Source: JBKECO01 sp047974745 (GTDB taxonomy: Bacteria > Bacillota > Clostridia > Lachnospirales > Lachnospiraceae). From it: DNA of 64,000 nucleotides. The stretch spans positions 1 through 64,000 of the forward strand of contig JBKECO010000022.1 in the NCBI GenBank assembly GCA_047974745.1, read 5' to 3'. The number at the start of each line of letters is the position of its first letter. Within the stretch, counting starts at the first letter, position 1. Positions 51,956 through 61,157 of this stretch are shown in pieces. The position numbers were made by a program, and so were the translations under genes. The notes beneath the pieces were generated by a model, which worked only from the letters and a program-made list of their open reading frames with translations, was not told where the DNA came from and made no database searches.

Positions 51956-52800
51956 TGAAGAAGAATCATAAAAATACAAAGTTTGGAATCATTCTGACCA
52001 TCTTTTTTTCCCTGCTTTCAATTGCGTATGTTATGCCGATCGTAGTTGTTGTCATCAACTCCTTTAAGCGTAAGGCATATATTAACAAATATCCATTTAA
52101 AATCGGAACAGGTAAAATGTTTGTTGGATGGGAGAATTACATTGAAGGAATTAAAAAAATCGATTTTTTCAGTGCCTTTCAAAATTCACTCTTCATTACA
52201 GTCTGCTCCGTAGTAGTGATCATTCTTTTTACATCCATGTGTGCCTGGTATATCGTACGAGTGAACAATGCATTTACTAAAACTTTTTATTTGATATGTC
52301 TGTTCTCCATGATCGTACCCTTTCAAATGGTCATGTTCACACTATCAAAAATTGCAAATATGATGCGGTTATCAAATCCGGTCGGAATTATTTTTGTATA
52401 TCTGGGATTTGGCGCCGGATTGGCAGTATTCATGTTCACGGGCTTTATCAAGAGTATACCCCTCGAGATCGAAGAGGCGGCCATGATCGATGGATGCAGT
52501 CCAGTTCAGATGTTCTTTCAAGTCGTATTTCCAATACTTCGCCCAACAGCGATAACGGTAGCGATCCTGCAGGCGATGTGGATCTGGAACGATTATCTGC
52601 TTCCGTACTTAGTTCTGGACATCAAGAAATATAAAACTATTCCAATTGCGATCCAATATTTAAAGGGTGGATATGGTTCCATAGATTGGGGCGCAATGAT
52701 GGCAATGCTTGTACTTGCAATTATTCCGATAATCATCTTTTACATTGCTTGCCAAAAGTATATAATAGAGGGTGTAGTGGCAGGTGCTGTAAAAGGCTAA
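51955..52800 (+). CDS. Sugar ABC transporter permease, MalG-like
   Basis: A 281-residue permease pairing with the preceding one. It shows about six helices and the EAA loop IPLEIEEAAMIDGCSPVQMFFQVVFPILRP, then the C-terminal segment YIIEGVVAGAVKG common to CUT1 permeases. It is translationally coupled to the upstream gene through a one-base overlap (TAATG). It is followed by the lacI-type gene 20 bases later. Confidence 0.92.
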   Translation: MKKNHKNTKFGIILTIFFSLLSIAYVMPIVVVVINSFKRKAYINKYPFKIGTGKMFVGWENYIEGIKKIDFFSAFQNSLFITVCSVVVIILFTSMCAWYIVRVNNAFTKTFYLICLFSMIVPFQMVMFTLSKIANMMRLSNPVGIIFVYLGFGAGLAVFMFTGFIKSIPLEIEEAAMIDGCSPVQMFFQVVFPILRPTAITVAILQAMWIWNDYLLPYLVLDIKKYKTIPIAIQYLKGGYGSIDWGAMMAMLVLAIIPIIIFYIACQKYIIEGVVAGAVKG

Positions 52801-52820
52801 CAGACAGGCAGGAAATTATT

Positions 52821-53828
52821 ATGGTAACGATAAAGGATATCGCAAGAGAATCTGGCTATTCAGTGACAACTGTATCGAGAGTATTGAACAAAAGAAGAGA
52901 CGTAAGTCCCAATGCAAAAAAAATCATTGATGAAATAGTGGAAAAACACCATTTTGTTCCAAATAACAATGCAAAGCACTTAAAGCAGACCAAGAGCAGA
53001 ACGATTGCAATCTTAGTCAAGGGAACATCAAATATGCTCTTTGCCAATATTGTTGAAGAGATACAAAAAATGCTTGAAAAGACAAAGTACAGTTCCATCG
53101 TCGTATATATGGATGAGCTTGATAATGAGGTATTTCAGGCAATACAGATCTGTAAGGAAAGAAAACCGATCGGTATCTTTTTTCTGGGTGGAAACCCTGA
53201 CAATTTTGAGGAACTGTTTCATGAAGTAGATGTTGCTTCCGTCCTGGTCACGAACAGAGCGGATCTTCTAGAATTTACAAATCTAAGCAGTGTGGCTACA
53301 GATGATGTGTCCGGCGGGAAATGTGCGATCGAATATCTTTGTGATAAAGGTCACCGTAATATTGGTATAATCGGAGGCGATTTCAATGGATCCTATACAA
53401 GTGCCCAGAGATTCAAAGGATGCCTGGAAGCATTTGAAGAAAATGAAATTGCTTTTGATACAGAATCTGACTATGAGACAGCGAGATTTTCCTATGGCAG
53501 TGCATATCGTGCAATGGAACGGATCTTAGCCAGATCGAATGATCTGACGGCTATATTTGCCATGAGTGATGTAATGGCGATCGGAGCAATCCGCGCATTG
53601 ATCGATCATGGCTACCGTGTACCGGAGGATATGTCAGTGATTGGATTTGATGGAACCCAGCTTGCCAGATATTATAATCCTAAATTAACATCGGTTCAGC
53701 AGCAGTATGATATTCTGGCAAAGAGAAGTGTGGAAATTCTGTTTCAGCTGATTGAACTTGAAATTTTACCAATTCATGAGGTAGTATCCTTTGAACTCAT
53801 ACCAGGAGAAAGCGTCAGAACATTATAA
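52821..53828 (+). CDS. LacI-family transcriptional regulator
   Basis: A 335-residue regulator. Residues 3-24 (TIKDIARESGYSVTTVSRVLNK) form the LacI helix-turn-helix with the hinge after it, and the remainder is a periplasmic-binding-type sensor domain (SVIGFDGTQLARYYNPKLTSVQQ). It is most likely MalR-like, acting on the triple repeat upstream of the transporter and sensing an alpha-glucan sugar. ATG 52821 has AGGCAGGAAA upstream; the long frame before it overlaps the permease in another phase. Confidence 0.91.
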   Translation: MVTIKDIARESGYSVTTVSRVLNKRRDVSPNAKKIIDEIVEKHHFVPNNNAKHLKQTKSRTIAILVKGTSNMLFANIVEEIQKMLEKTKYSSIVVYMDELDNEVFQAIQICKERKPIGIFFLGGNPDNFEELFHEVDVASVLVTNRADLLEFTNLSSVATDDVSGGKCAIEYLCDKGHRNIGIIGGDFNGSYTSAQRFKGCLEAFEENEIAFDTESDYETARFSYGSAYRAMERILARSNDLTAIFAMSDVMAIGAIRALIDHGYRVPEDMSVIGFDGTQLARYYNPKLTSVQQQYDILAKRSVEILFQLIELEILPIHEVVSFELIPGESVRTL

Positions 53829-53853
53829 TAGTGAAAGAAAAGAGGGTATATCT

Positions 53854-55353
53854 ATGAGAAGTGCTGGTATTTTGATGCATATTTCTTCACTTCCGTCAAA
53901 GTACGGTATTGGAACTTTTGGAATGGAAGCAAGAGAGTTCGTTGATTTTCTGGTATCTGCCGGTCAGACTTATTGGCAGATCCTTCCAATTGCACCAACG
54001 AGTTATGGGGATTCCCCCTATCAGTCGTTTTCTAGTATGGCAGGCAACCCCTATTTCATTGATTTGGAAATACTCTGCATGAAAGGCCTTCTGACAAAAT
54101 CAGAATGCAAGGCCTTGAATTGGGGGGAAGTGAATACAGAAGTCGATTATGGAATACTTTATCAGAACAGATTTGGATTGCTCAGAAAGGCACATCAGAG
54201 ATTTCTAAAGAAAAGATCGAATAAATATACCAGATTCTGCAAAGATGAAAAACGATGGCTCGATGATTATGCAATCTTTATGGCATTAAAAGATATGAAT
54301 GGCGGCAAGTCCTGGATGGAGTGGAGAGATTCCCTTCGTTTTCGGGAGGAGAAGGCGCTGGATCAAGTCCGTATTGAACAGAAAGAAACCATCGAATTCT
54401 ATAAATTTTTACAATATTTGTTTTATGAACAGTGGTGGAGCCTGAAGAAATATGCGAATCAGAAAGGGATCCAAATTATTGGCGATGTGCCGATCTACGT
54501 AGCAGGTGACAGTGCAGATGTCTGGGCAGACCCTGAATTATTCTACCTGGATCAAAATCTGTACCCGGTCGCTGTTGCAGGCTGCCCTCCAGATGCATTT
54601 TCTGAAGATGGTCAGCTATGGGGCAATCCACTTTTTCGCTGGGACATCATGAAAAAAGATCATTACAGCTGGTGGACGAATCGAATAGAGAAAATGTCAG
54701 AATTATATGACATTGTACGAATCGATCATTTTAGAGGCTTTGATTCCTATTATGCAATACCGGCAGGAGATGATACGGCAAGAAATGGTAAATGGATGGA
54801 AGGTCCAGGGATGGATCTTTTTATACAAATGGAAAAAAAGCTTGGCAAACTAAATATTATTGTCGAGGATCTTGGATTCCTGACACCATCTGTACTTAAG
54901 CTTGTGAAGGATTCAGGATTTCCAGGCATGCGGCTGATTCAATTTGCATTTGACAGTCGAGATGACAGCAATTATCTGCCGCATAATTATGAAGTACACT
55001 CCATTGTTTACACAGGTACCCATGATAATGACACCATTCTGGGATGGATGAAGAACGCACCGAAAGAAAGTGTGGAATTCGCTGAAAAGTATTTCAATCT
55101 TACAAAATCAGAGGGGTACAACTGGGGTATGATGCGTGGAGCCTGGTCGAGTGTCAGCATGCTGGCAATTGTTCCGATGCAGGATATTATTGGTCTGTCA
55201 GATTCCGCTAGAATGAATACACCATCGACATTTGGAACGAACTGGAAATGGAGAGCAAAGAGAGGTCAGATTTCCAAAAAGCTTGCAAAAAGAGTTTTGG
55301 AATATATGAGGATGTATGGCAGAGAGCGAAAGAACGAATCAACAGTATCATAA
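53854..55353 (+). CDS. malQ: 4-alpha-glucanotransferase (amylomaltase)
   Basis: A 499-residue GH77 enzyme that disproportionates maltodextrins, releasing glucose and longer glucans for phosphorylase. Visible are RSAGILMHISSLPSKYGIGTFG at the start, IGDVPIYVAGDSADVWADP, the nucleophile region RIDHFRGFDSYYAIP, the acid region IIVEDLG and GTHDNDT near the end. The ATG at 53854 has AAGAGGG upstream. It follows the regulator after 25 bases, so uptake and first processing of maltodextrins are encoded together. Confidence 0.95.
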   Translation: MRSAGILMHISSLPSKYGIGTFGMEAREFVDFLVSAGQTYWQILPIAPTSYGDSPYQSFSSMAGNPYFIDLEILCMKGLLTKSECKALNWGEVNTEVDYGILYQNRFGLLRKAHQRFLKKRSNKYTRFCKDEKRWLDDYAIFMALKDMNGGKSWMEWRDSLRFREEKALDQVRIEQKETIEFYKFLQYLFYEQWWSLKKYANQKGIQIIGDVPIYVAGDSADVWADPELFYLDQNLYPVAVAGCPPDAFSEDGQLWGNPLFRWDIMKKDHYSWWTNRIEKMSELYDIVRIDHFRGFDSYYAIPAGDDTARNGKWMEGPGMDLFIQMEKKLGKLNIIVEDLGFLTPSVLKLVKDSGFPGMRLIQFAFDSRDDSNYLPHNYEVHSIVYTGTHDNDTILGWMKNAPKESVEFAEKYFNLTKSEGYNWGMMRGAWSSVSMLAIVPMQDIIGLSDSARMNTPSTFGTNWKWRAKRGQISKKLAKRVLEYMRMYGRERKNESTVS

Positions 55354-56281
55354 CAAGATCGAATATTATTTTATTGTAAATTCGAAATCAGGAAACTCAG
55401 AAGAATTGGTCGTGTGGGATCAGATCGAGCGGATACTCGAACATGAGGAGATATCATATCAGGTCTTTCTCACGGAATATGTCAGTCATGCAACAGATCT
55501 TTGCCGAACTATTACTACAGGACTTACGCAAAGGATTCGTCTGATCGCAGTGGGCGGAGATGGCACTGTGAATGAAGTGCTGAATGGAATTTCAGATTTT
55601 GAGAATGTGGAATTTGGCTATCTGCCGACTGGATCGGGCAATGATCTTGCAAGCGGAATGGCAAAAAAGGGCAGTATAGAGAACATGCTCACAGACATCT
55701 TACATTCTTCTGAAACATTTACCATGGATCTAGGTGCACTTTTTACGGAAGATGGTAAGCGACGATATTTTGCGATCAGCAGCGGCGCTGGTATGGATGC
55801 AATAGTGTGCAAGAAGGCTTTGAGCTCTAAAATCAAATGGTTCTTGAATAAAATTTCTCTGGGACAGCTTTCTTACATGATTTTGACCATAGTTACACTT
55901 GCATCCATGCCAAAAGCCAATGTAGTGATCAAATTTGATCAGGAACGGGAGAGAATTTATCCGGAGCTGATATTTGCTGCTGCCATGATACAGAAAACAG
56001 AAGGCGGCGGGATACCTATGGCACCGCAGGCTGATCATAGTGACGGATTATTTCATGTGTGCATCGCCTATGGGATCTCAAAATGGCGTGCACTTTTTCT
56101 GCTTCCGATCCTTGCACTTGGCAGGCATGAGAAAATCAAACAAATTGAAGTGATAGCCTGTGAGAGCTTTGAACTTCGATCCGGCATTGACATGGAACTG
56201 CATACAGATGGCGAATATGCCGGAAGCGGACAGCGGATGAGATATCAATGCATCAAACACAAACTTAATTGCATCAAATAA
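55316..56281 (+). CDS. Diacylglycerol kinase-family lipid kinase
   Basis: A 321-residue DAGK catalytic-domain protein (YegS/DgkB type) that phosphorylates diacylglycerol or a related lipid. The ATP-binding GGDGTVNEVLNG and GYLPTGSGNDLA motifs are present. The frame starts inside the last 38 bases of malQ with ATG 55316, after a GAGGAT ribosome binding site. There is no later in-frame start before the conserved YYFIVNSKSGN, so the overlap is real. Confidence 0.88.
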   Translation: MAESERTNQQYHNKIEYYFIVNSKSGNSEELVVWDQIERILEHEEISYQVFLTEYVSHATDLCRTITTGLTQRIRLIAVGGDGTVNEVLNGISDFENVEFGYLPTGSGNDLASGMAKKGSIENMLTDILHSSETFTMDLGALFTEDGKRRYFAISSGAGMDAIVCKKALSSKIKWFLNKISLGQLSYMILTIVTLASMPKANVVIKFDQERERIYPELIFAAAMIQKTEGGGIPMAPQADHSDGLFHVCIAYGISKWRALFLLPILALGRHEKIKQIEVIACESFELRSGIDMELHTDGEYAGSGQRMRYQCIKHKLNCIK

Positions 56282-56386
56282 TAAAAATATTGAAAAGCAT
56301 CTTTTATTTTAATTGTATTACTGCTAATATAGGTTTGAACGAGAAGCTGATACGATACAGACAGATTAAAAAAAGGAGACTTTACA

Positions 56387-57805
56387 ATGAGGAAAACAAA
56401 AATCGTATGTACATTAGGTCCTGCAACGGATAGAGATGGCATACTTGAGAAATTGATCTGTTCAGGTGTAAATGTTCTTAGATGCAATTTTTCACATGCT
56501 GACCATGAAGAACATGGAAATAGAATAAATCAAGTCAAACAATTACGCGAGAAACACAATAGACCGGTCGCGATTCTTTTGGATACAAAAGGTCCAGAGA
56601 TCCGCATTGGTGTATTTAAAGATAAAGAAATTGAATTGGTAGAAGGTCAGGAGTTCACACTTTATAATGCAGATGTTGAGGGAACACAGGAAGGTGTATC
56701 GATTACATATAAAGAGCTTTATGAAGATGTTCATGCCGGATCCTCCATTCTGATCGATGATGGTCTGGTGGAAATAACCGTCAAAGAGGTCAAAAATAAA
56801 GATATTGTCTGTATTGTAAAGAACGGTGCTAAAATATCAAATCGGAAGGGTGTCAATGTTCCGGACATCAAATTGTCAATGCCTTTCCTAAGTGACAAGG
56901 ATAAAGATGATATTAAATTTGGTATCGAGAACGATATTGATTTTGTAGCTGCATCCTTTGTGAGAAGAGCCGATGACGTAAGAAAATTACGAAAATACAT
57001 GGATACTCATGGTGGATACGAAGTTCATATCATTGCGAAGATAGAAAATCGTGAGGGTGTCAAAAATATTGATGAGATATTAGAATGTGTAGAAGGAGTC
57101 ATGGTCGCACGTGGTGATATGGGTGTTGAGATTCCGTATGAAGAAGTGCCTGTAATTCAAAAAATGATCATTAAGAAAGCGATCGACACGGGAAAACAGG
57201 TCATCACAGCTACACAGATGCTGGATTCCATGATTAAGAATCCCAGACCTACACGGGCAGAAGCAACGGATGTTGCGAATGCGATTTACGATGGAACCAG
57301 TGCGATCATGCTTTCAGGAGAGACGGCAAACGGGCAATATCCATTGGAATCCTTCCTGGCAATGACAAAGATCGCGGAATTTACAGAAGGTGATATCGAT
57401 TATAGAAAACGATTTTTTGCAAAAGAAAGAAAAGCAAATCCTGATGTCACAGATGCGATCTGTCATGCTACTGTGACAACTGCCCTCGATATCAACGCCA
57501 GTGCCATCGTAACGGTAACAAAAAGCGGACTTTCCGCCCGGAATGTATCCAAATATATGCCGCCATGTCAATTGATCAGCTGTACCATGGATCAGAAGGT
57601 ATGGAGACAGCTGAATCTGGTATGGGGATCTGTACCTATGCTGATAGAAAAACAAAAGGATGTATTTGAATTGTTCGATGTAGCTTGTGACATTGCTCTC
57701 GAGCATGGAATCATTTCCAAAGGAGATCTTGTCGTACATACATCCGGTGTGCCAATTGGAGTATCCGGTACAACAAACATGATCAAAGTAAGTATGATCG
57801 AATAG
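56387..57805 (+). CDS. pyk: Pyruvate kinase
   Basis: A 472-residue glycolytic enzyme that makes ATP and pyruvate from PEP. Residues RKTKIVCTLGPATD start the A domain. DTKGPEIR, the catalytic Lys/Glu region IIAKIENREG, MVARGDMGVEIP and ATQMLDSMIKNPRPTRAE follow. It is the short form, without the extra C-terminal PEP-utiliser domain of Bacillus enzymes. Together with PPDK in this window the cell can run both PEP-pyruvate routes. AAAAGGAG precedes the ATG. Confidence 0.96.
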   Translation: MRKTKIVCTLGPATDRDGILEKLICSGVNVLRCNFSHADHEEHGNRINQVKQLREKHNRPVAILLDTKGPEIRIGVFKDKEIELVEGQEFTLYNADVEGTQEGVSITYKELYEDVHAGSSILIDDGLVEITVKEVKNKDIVCIVKNGAKISNRKGVNVPDIKLSMPFLSDKDKDDIKFGIENDIDFVAASFVRRADDVRKLRKYMDTHGGYEVHIIAKIENREGVKNIDEILECVEGVMVARGDMGVEIPYEEVPVIQKMIIKKAIDTGKQVITATQMLDSMIKNPRPTRAEATDVANAIYDGTSAIMLSGETANGQYPLESFLAMTKIAEFTEGDIDYRKRFFAKERKANPDVTDAICHATVTTALDINASAIVTVTKSGLSARNVSKYMPPCQLISCTMDQKVWRQLNLVWGSVPMLIEKQKDVFELFDVACDIALEHGIISKGDLVVHTSGVPIGVSGTTNMIKVSMIE

Positions 57806-57865
57806 GAATCCAAGTAAGTATGATTAAATAGAGAATTTAAGTAAGTATGATTAAATAGAGAATTT
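57786..57865 (+). repeat. Tandem repeat copying the 3' end of pyk
   Basis: Units lie at 57786-57811 (26 bases, containing the pyk stop), 57812-57838 and 57839-57865 (27 bases each, identical to each other). Each copy repeats AAGTAAGTATGAT followed by TAAATAGAGAATTT or its variant in the gene. It resembles the trpG-end repeat. Confidence 0.9.
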
Positions 57866-57873
57866 AAATTTGA

Positions 57874-57903
57874 GAGGACCGGAGTAATATCCGGTTCTTT
57901 CTT
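57874..57903 (+). terminator. Terminator after pyk
   Basis: GGACCGGA pairs with TCCGGTTC, with a G-U pair and adjoining A-T/G-T pairs, followed by TTTC. Confidence 0.65.
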
Positions 57904-57930
57904 GTGAAAAATATTGTTTCCCATTATAAT
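57902..57930 (+). promoter_or_regulatory. Promoter of the pnp operon
   Basis: TTGTGA at 57902-57907, a 17-base spacer, and a perfect TATAAT at 57925-57930. Confidence 0.75.
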
Positions 57931-57964
57931 ATGGAGTAAAGAGAAAAGAAAAAGGAGAATAGAT

Positions 57965-58801
57965 ATGAGCGACGTATATCAGAAACTGATGAAATGCTAT
58001 GAAAGTGTAATGAAAAAAATTGATTTTAAACCTGAGATCGCTTTGATACTCGGATCAGGTCTGGGTGATTTTGCAAATGAAATTAAAATTGAAGCAACAC
58101 TTGATTATCACGACATTGAAGGGTTTCCGGTGTCGACAGTAATGGGACATGCGGGCCGATTTATTTTTGGATATGTAAATCAGGTTCCAGTAGTATGTAT
58201 GCAAGGTCGTGTTCATTTTTACGAAGGTTACTCTATGACAGACGTTGTATTGCCTACAAGACTAATGATTCTGATGGGGGCAAAGGTCTTGTTTTTGACA
58301 AATGCAGCCGGTGGAATACAACAGGGTATGCATGCAGGTGATTTTATGCTGATTACTGGACAGATCTCCTCATTTGTCCCATCTCCTCTGATCGGATCAA
58401 ATATCGAAGAGCTTGGAACTAGATTCCCGGATATGAGTCATATTTATGATGAAGAGCTGCAGACTATTGTAAAAAGAACGGCTCTGGACTGTGACATTAA
58501 CCTAAAGCAAGGTGTTTATATCCAGCTTACAGGCCCCCAGTATGAATCTCCGGAAGAAATCAGTATGTGCAGGATCCTTGGAGGCGATGCTGTTGGTATG
58601 AGTACTGCCTGTGAAGCAATTGCAGCAAATCATATGGGAATGAAAATCGTAGGAATTTCTTTTATCTCAAATCTGGCGGCCGGCATTACACCAGATCCGC
58701 TGACACATAAGGAGATACAGGAAACCGCAGATAAAATCGCTCCGCAGTTTCGAAAGCTCGTTTATGAATCCATTGTCAATATTTCAGAAAGCCTGCATTA
58801 G
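57965..58801 (+). CDS. punA: Purine nucleoside phosphorylase (trimeric type)
   Basis: A 278-residue enzyme that phosphorolyses inosine and guanosine to the base and ribose-1-phosphate. Family features are the N-terminal LILGSGLGDFAN, GRVHFYEGY, LTNAAGGI, VYIQLTGPQYESPEE and the late VVGISFISNLAAG-type region. It would process nucleosides brought in by an importer such as the one at 9.9-14.6 kb. ATG 57965 with AAAGGAG 7 bases upstream is chosen over an upstream in-frame ATG at 57914 inside the promoter. Confidence 0.95.
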   Translation: MSDVYQKLMKCYESVMKKIDFKPEIALILGSGLGDFANEIKIEATLDYHDIEGFPVSTVMGHAGRFIFGYVNQVPVVCMQGRVHFYEGYSMTDVVLPTRLMILMGAKVLFLTNAAGGIQQGMHAGDFMLITGQISSFVPSPLIGSNIEELGTRFPDMSHIYDEELQTIVKRTALDCDINLKQGVYIQLTGPQYESPEEISMCRILGGDAVGMSTACEAIAANHMGMKIVGISFISNLAAGITPDPLTHKEIQETADKIAPQFRKLVYESIVNISESLH

Positions 58802-58823
58802 TTCAGGGTGAAAGGAGATGGAA

Positions 58824-60131
58824 TTGAATATTCGACTATATAATGCAAAGATATTGAATCCCCAGAAGGATCATTCGTTTACTATAACAGAGGGCGAGAT
58901 CTGGATACAGAAGGATCGTATTATTTATCTTGGCGATGGAACGGATATTGACTCAGTCTTTTCTGAGCTTCCCGAAAAAATGATTCTTTGGGATCGGGAA
59001 ATGGATATCAACGGCAATCTGATCCTGCCTGGATTTAAAAATGCACATACCCATACAGCAATGACATTTTTACGATCACTAGCTGATGATATGCCTCTTT
59101 CTGAGTGGCTGACGAATCAGATCTTTCCTCGGGAAGCGCAGTTGACCCCAGAGGATATTTACGTTCTGACGACCCTCGGATTGATGGAATATGTGACAAG
59201 TGGGATCACGGCTAATTTTGATATGTATCTCTCACCGATCACAGCTGCCAGAGCAGCCGTCGACTGTGGATTTCGAACCGTTCAGACAAGTGGACTCAAT
59301 AATTTCAGCCTGTCTCTTTCCTCCATGGAGGAGGACTATTACAGAATCAATGAAATGAGTGATCTGACCAGCTTTGTACTGGGATTTCATGCAGAATATA
59401 CGATTTCAAAAGAACTTATGGAAGGAGTCTCGACTCTGGCTCATACATTAAAATCACCTGTTTGGCTGCACAATTCTGAAACAAAAAAGGAAGTGGAGGA
59501 TTGTATCGGTCGTTGGGGAAAGACACCGACCGAACTAACGGATTCGCTTTCCCTTTATGATTATGGCGGAGGCGGGTATCATTGTGTATGGCTGAGTGAT
59601 CATGATATTGAGATATTTAAGAAAAATAAACTTTCGATCGTAACGAATCCAGCATCTAATCTGAAGCTGGCGAGCGGAATCGCACCGATCCAGAGATATC
59701 TGGATGAAGGAATCCCACTTGCGATCGGAACGGATGGACCAGCAAGCAATAATTGTCTCGATATGTTCCGGGAGATGTATCTGTGCACCGCACTTGCAAA
59801 AGTACACGAACAGGATGCAGCAGCTGTACCGGCACAGGAAGTGTTATATATGGCTACTTCCGGCGGAGCGCATGCAATGGGGCTGACGGATTGCGTGAAC
59901 CTTGATCCTGGTCAAAAGGCAGACCTGATCGTGATCGATCTAAAGCAACCCAATATGCAGCCGCAAAACCATCTTGTTAATAACCTTGTTTACTCCGGAA
60001 GTAAACAAAATGTAATTATGACAATGGTGAATGGCAGGATTCTTTATCAGGATCAGAAGTTTTATATGGACTCAGATGCAGAAGAAATCTATCAGAAGGC
60101 GAATTCGATTATTGGAAGGATGCGGTCATGA
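58824..60131 (+). CDS. Amidohydrolase, MTA/S-adenosylhomocysteine deaminase-like
   Basis: A 435-residue cyclic-amidohydrolase family protein. The metal site HTH is at H75/H77 in GFKNAHTHTAMTFLRSLADDMPLSEWL, which closely resembles MtaD enzymes that deaminate 5'-methylthioadenosine or SAH. HNSETKKE, the IGTDGPASNNCLDM motif and a typical C-terminal beta domain follow. TTG 58824 is chosen since AAAGGAG lies 6 bases before it; the ATG at 58818 touches the ribosome binding site. Its neighbour, purine nucleoside phosphorylase, makes a purine-salvage role plausible. Guanine-deaminase-like activity is an alternative. Confidence 0.87.
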   Translation: MNIRLYNAKILNPQKDHSFTITEGEIWIQKDRIIYLGDGTDIDSVFSELPEKMILWDREMDINGNLILPGFKNAHTHTAMTFLRSLADDMPLSEWLTNQIFPREAQLTPEDIYVLTTLGLMEYVTSGITANFDMYLSPITAARAAVDCGFRTVQTSGLNNFSLSLSSMEEDYYRINEMSDLTSFVLGFHAEYTISKELMEGVSTLAHTLKSPVWLHNSETKKEVEDCIGRWGKTPTELTDSLSLYDYGGGGYHCVWLSDHDIEIFKKNKLSIVTNPASNLKLASGIAPIQRYLDEGIPLAIGTDGPASNNCLDMFREMYLCTALAKVHEQDAAAVPAQEVLYMATSGGAHAMGLTDCVNLDPGQKADLIVIDLKQPNMQPQNHLVNNLVYSGSKQNVIMTMVNGRILYQDQKFYMDSDAEEIYQKANSIIGRMRS

Positions 60132-60895
60132 CGGTAACATTTATACATCATAGCTCTTTTTTAATAGAAACGAAGGAGCATGTCTTATTATTTGACTATT
60201 TCGACGGATCGAAAATTGCAAGTATGAATTTTAATGGGAAGCTCCCGGACATCCCGGAACACAAGCGCCTCTATGTATTTGCAAGTCATGCTCACCATGA
60301 TCATTTTGACCTGACGGTGCTTACTCATTTTGAAGAAAGAGAGCAGGTCAAATTTATTCTCTCTAAAGAGATCAGACTCTCCAGGAAATACCTGGAGAGA
60401 AATCAGATCGACGTGAAAATACTGCAGTCTGTGACATTTGTTGCACCCGACAAGTCCTATGAAATCGATGACATAAAGATAAAGACGATCAGATCTACTG
60501 ACTCCGGCGTTGCTTTTCTTGTAGAACTGCCGGATACCATGATCTATCACGGCGGTGATCTAAACCTGTGGAAATGGGAAGGGGTCGGAGATCTGATCAA
60601 TGGCAAGGAGGAACGGGAATACAAATCAGCGATCCGCACGATTCGAGATAAAAAGATAGACATTGCTTTTGTTCCGCTGGATCCAAGGCTTGGCACCCAT
60701 GCACTGGATGGCATCTCTTTTTTTATGGAGAATATACATGCCGACAAAGTATTCCCAATGCATATGTGGGGCGACTATAAATGGATTAAAAGCTTTAAAC
60801 AACAAACAACGAACAGTCTGTTTGCAGAACGAATCGTCGAAATAGAATACGAAAACCAGGTTTTTCAGCTAGATACGGAAATTGATTGTAAATAG
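60128..60895 (+). CDS. MBL-fold metallo-hydrolase
   Basis: A 255-residue metallo-beta-lactamase-fold protein with the zinc motif HAHHDH at residues 54-59 (54-HxHxDH), a later GGDLN (metal-bridging Asp) and a PMHMWGD histidine near the end. It resembles UlaG-type proteins, and the substrate is not known. The ATGA overlap with the amidohydrolase gene indicates co-translation with that enzyme. Confidence 0.85.
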   Translation: MTVTFIHHSSFLIETKEHVLLFDYFDGSKIASMNFNGKLPDIPEHKRLYVFASHAHHDHFDLTVLTHFEEREQVKFILSKEIRLSRKYLERNQIDVKILQSVTFVAPDKSYEIDDIKIKTIRSTDSGVAFLVELPDTMIYHGGDLNLWKWEGVGDLINGKEEREYKSAIRTIRDKKIDIAFVPLDPRLGTHALDGISFFMENIHADKVFPMHMWGDYKWIKSFKQQTTNSLFAERIVEIEYENQVFQLDTEIDCK

Positions 60896-60914
60896 ATGCA
60901 TTATATTTTATAAT
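60886..60914 (+). promoter_or_regulatory. Promoter of the small-protein/alaS unit
   Basis: TTGTAA at 60886-60891, a 17-base spacer, and TATAAT at 60909-60914. It overlaps the stop of the MBL gene. Confidence 0.65.
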
Positions 60915-60957
60915 CATTTCTAGGCTATTGTAAAAACCATCAGACAGGAGGACATAT

Positions 60958-61137
60958 ATGGCTTTTATATCTACATTCATAATGTATGTGATTATTATGC
61001 TGTTTTTGGCAGGTGTTGCAGTTCTGGGAATTTTTGCGGGAAAGAAATTGCGTAATAGAAAAAATGAAAAAGACGCTGCACTAAAAGCTGCTGAAGAAAA
61101 TGCAGGAGCAAATGCAGAAGTAAATGAAAAAGAATAA
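60958..61137 (+). CDS. Small single-pass membrane protein (59 aa)
   Basis: A 59-residue protein with one hydrophobic segment (residues about 4-27, TFIMYVIIMLFLAGVAVLGIF), then a basic GKKLRNRKNEK stop-transfer region. The tail is Ala/Glu-rich and charged, likely helical and cytosolic. A perfect AGGAGG is 6 bases before the ATG. It lies 20 bases upstream of alaS, behind a common promoter, so co-transcription is likely. I do not recognise a family; similar small proteins of membrane-anchor type are common, and no function is assigned. Confidence 0.82.
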   Translation: MAFISTFIMYVIIMLFLAGVAVLGIFAGKKLRNRKNEKDAALKAAEENAGANAEVNEKE

Positions 61138-61157
61138 CGATTTTGGAGGAATAAATT

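Noticed and set aside
49624..52800. The ABC transporter as the rhamnose importer of the BMC
   Set aside because: A terminator separates it from the BMC locus, it has its own LacI regulator and operators, and malQ follows; maltodextrin is more likely. Rhamnose uptake is probably encoded elsewhere.
52686..52820. Extended start of the LacI regulator
   Set aside because: It lies inside the second permease in another phase; the LacI helix-turn-helix starts right after ATG 52821.
57786..57865. CRISPR-like repeat array
   Set aside because: Units are contiguous with no spacers and copy the end of pyk; no cas genes are in the window.
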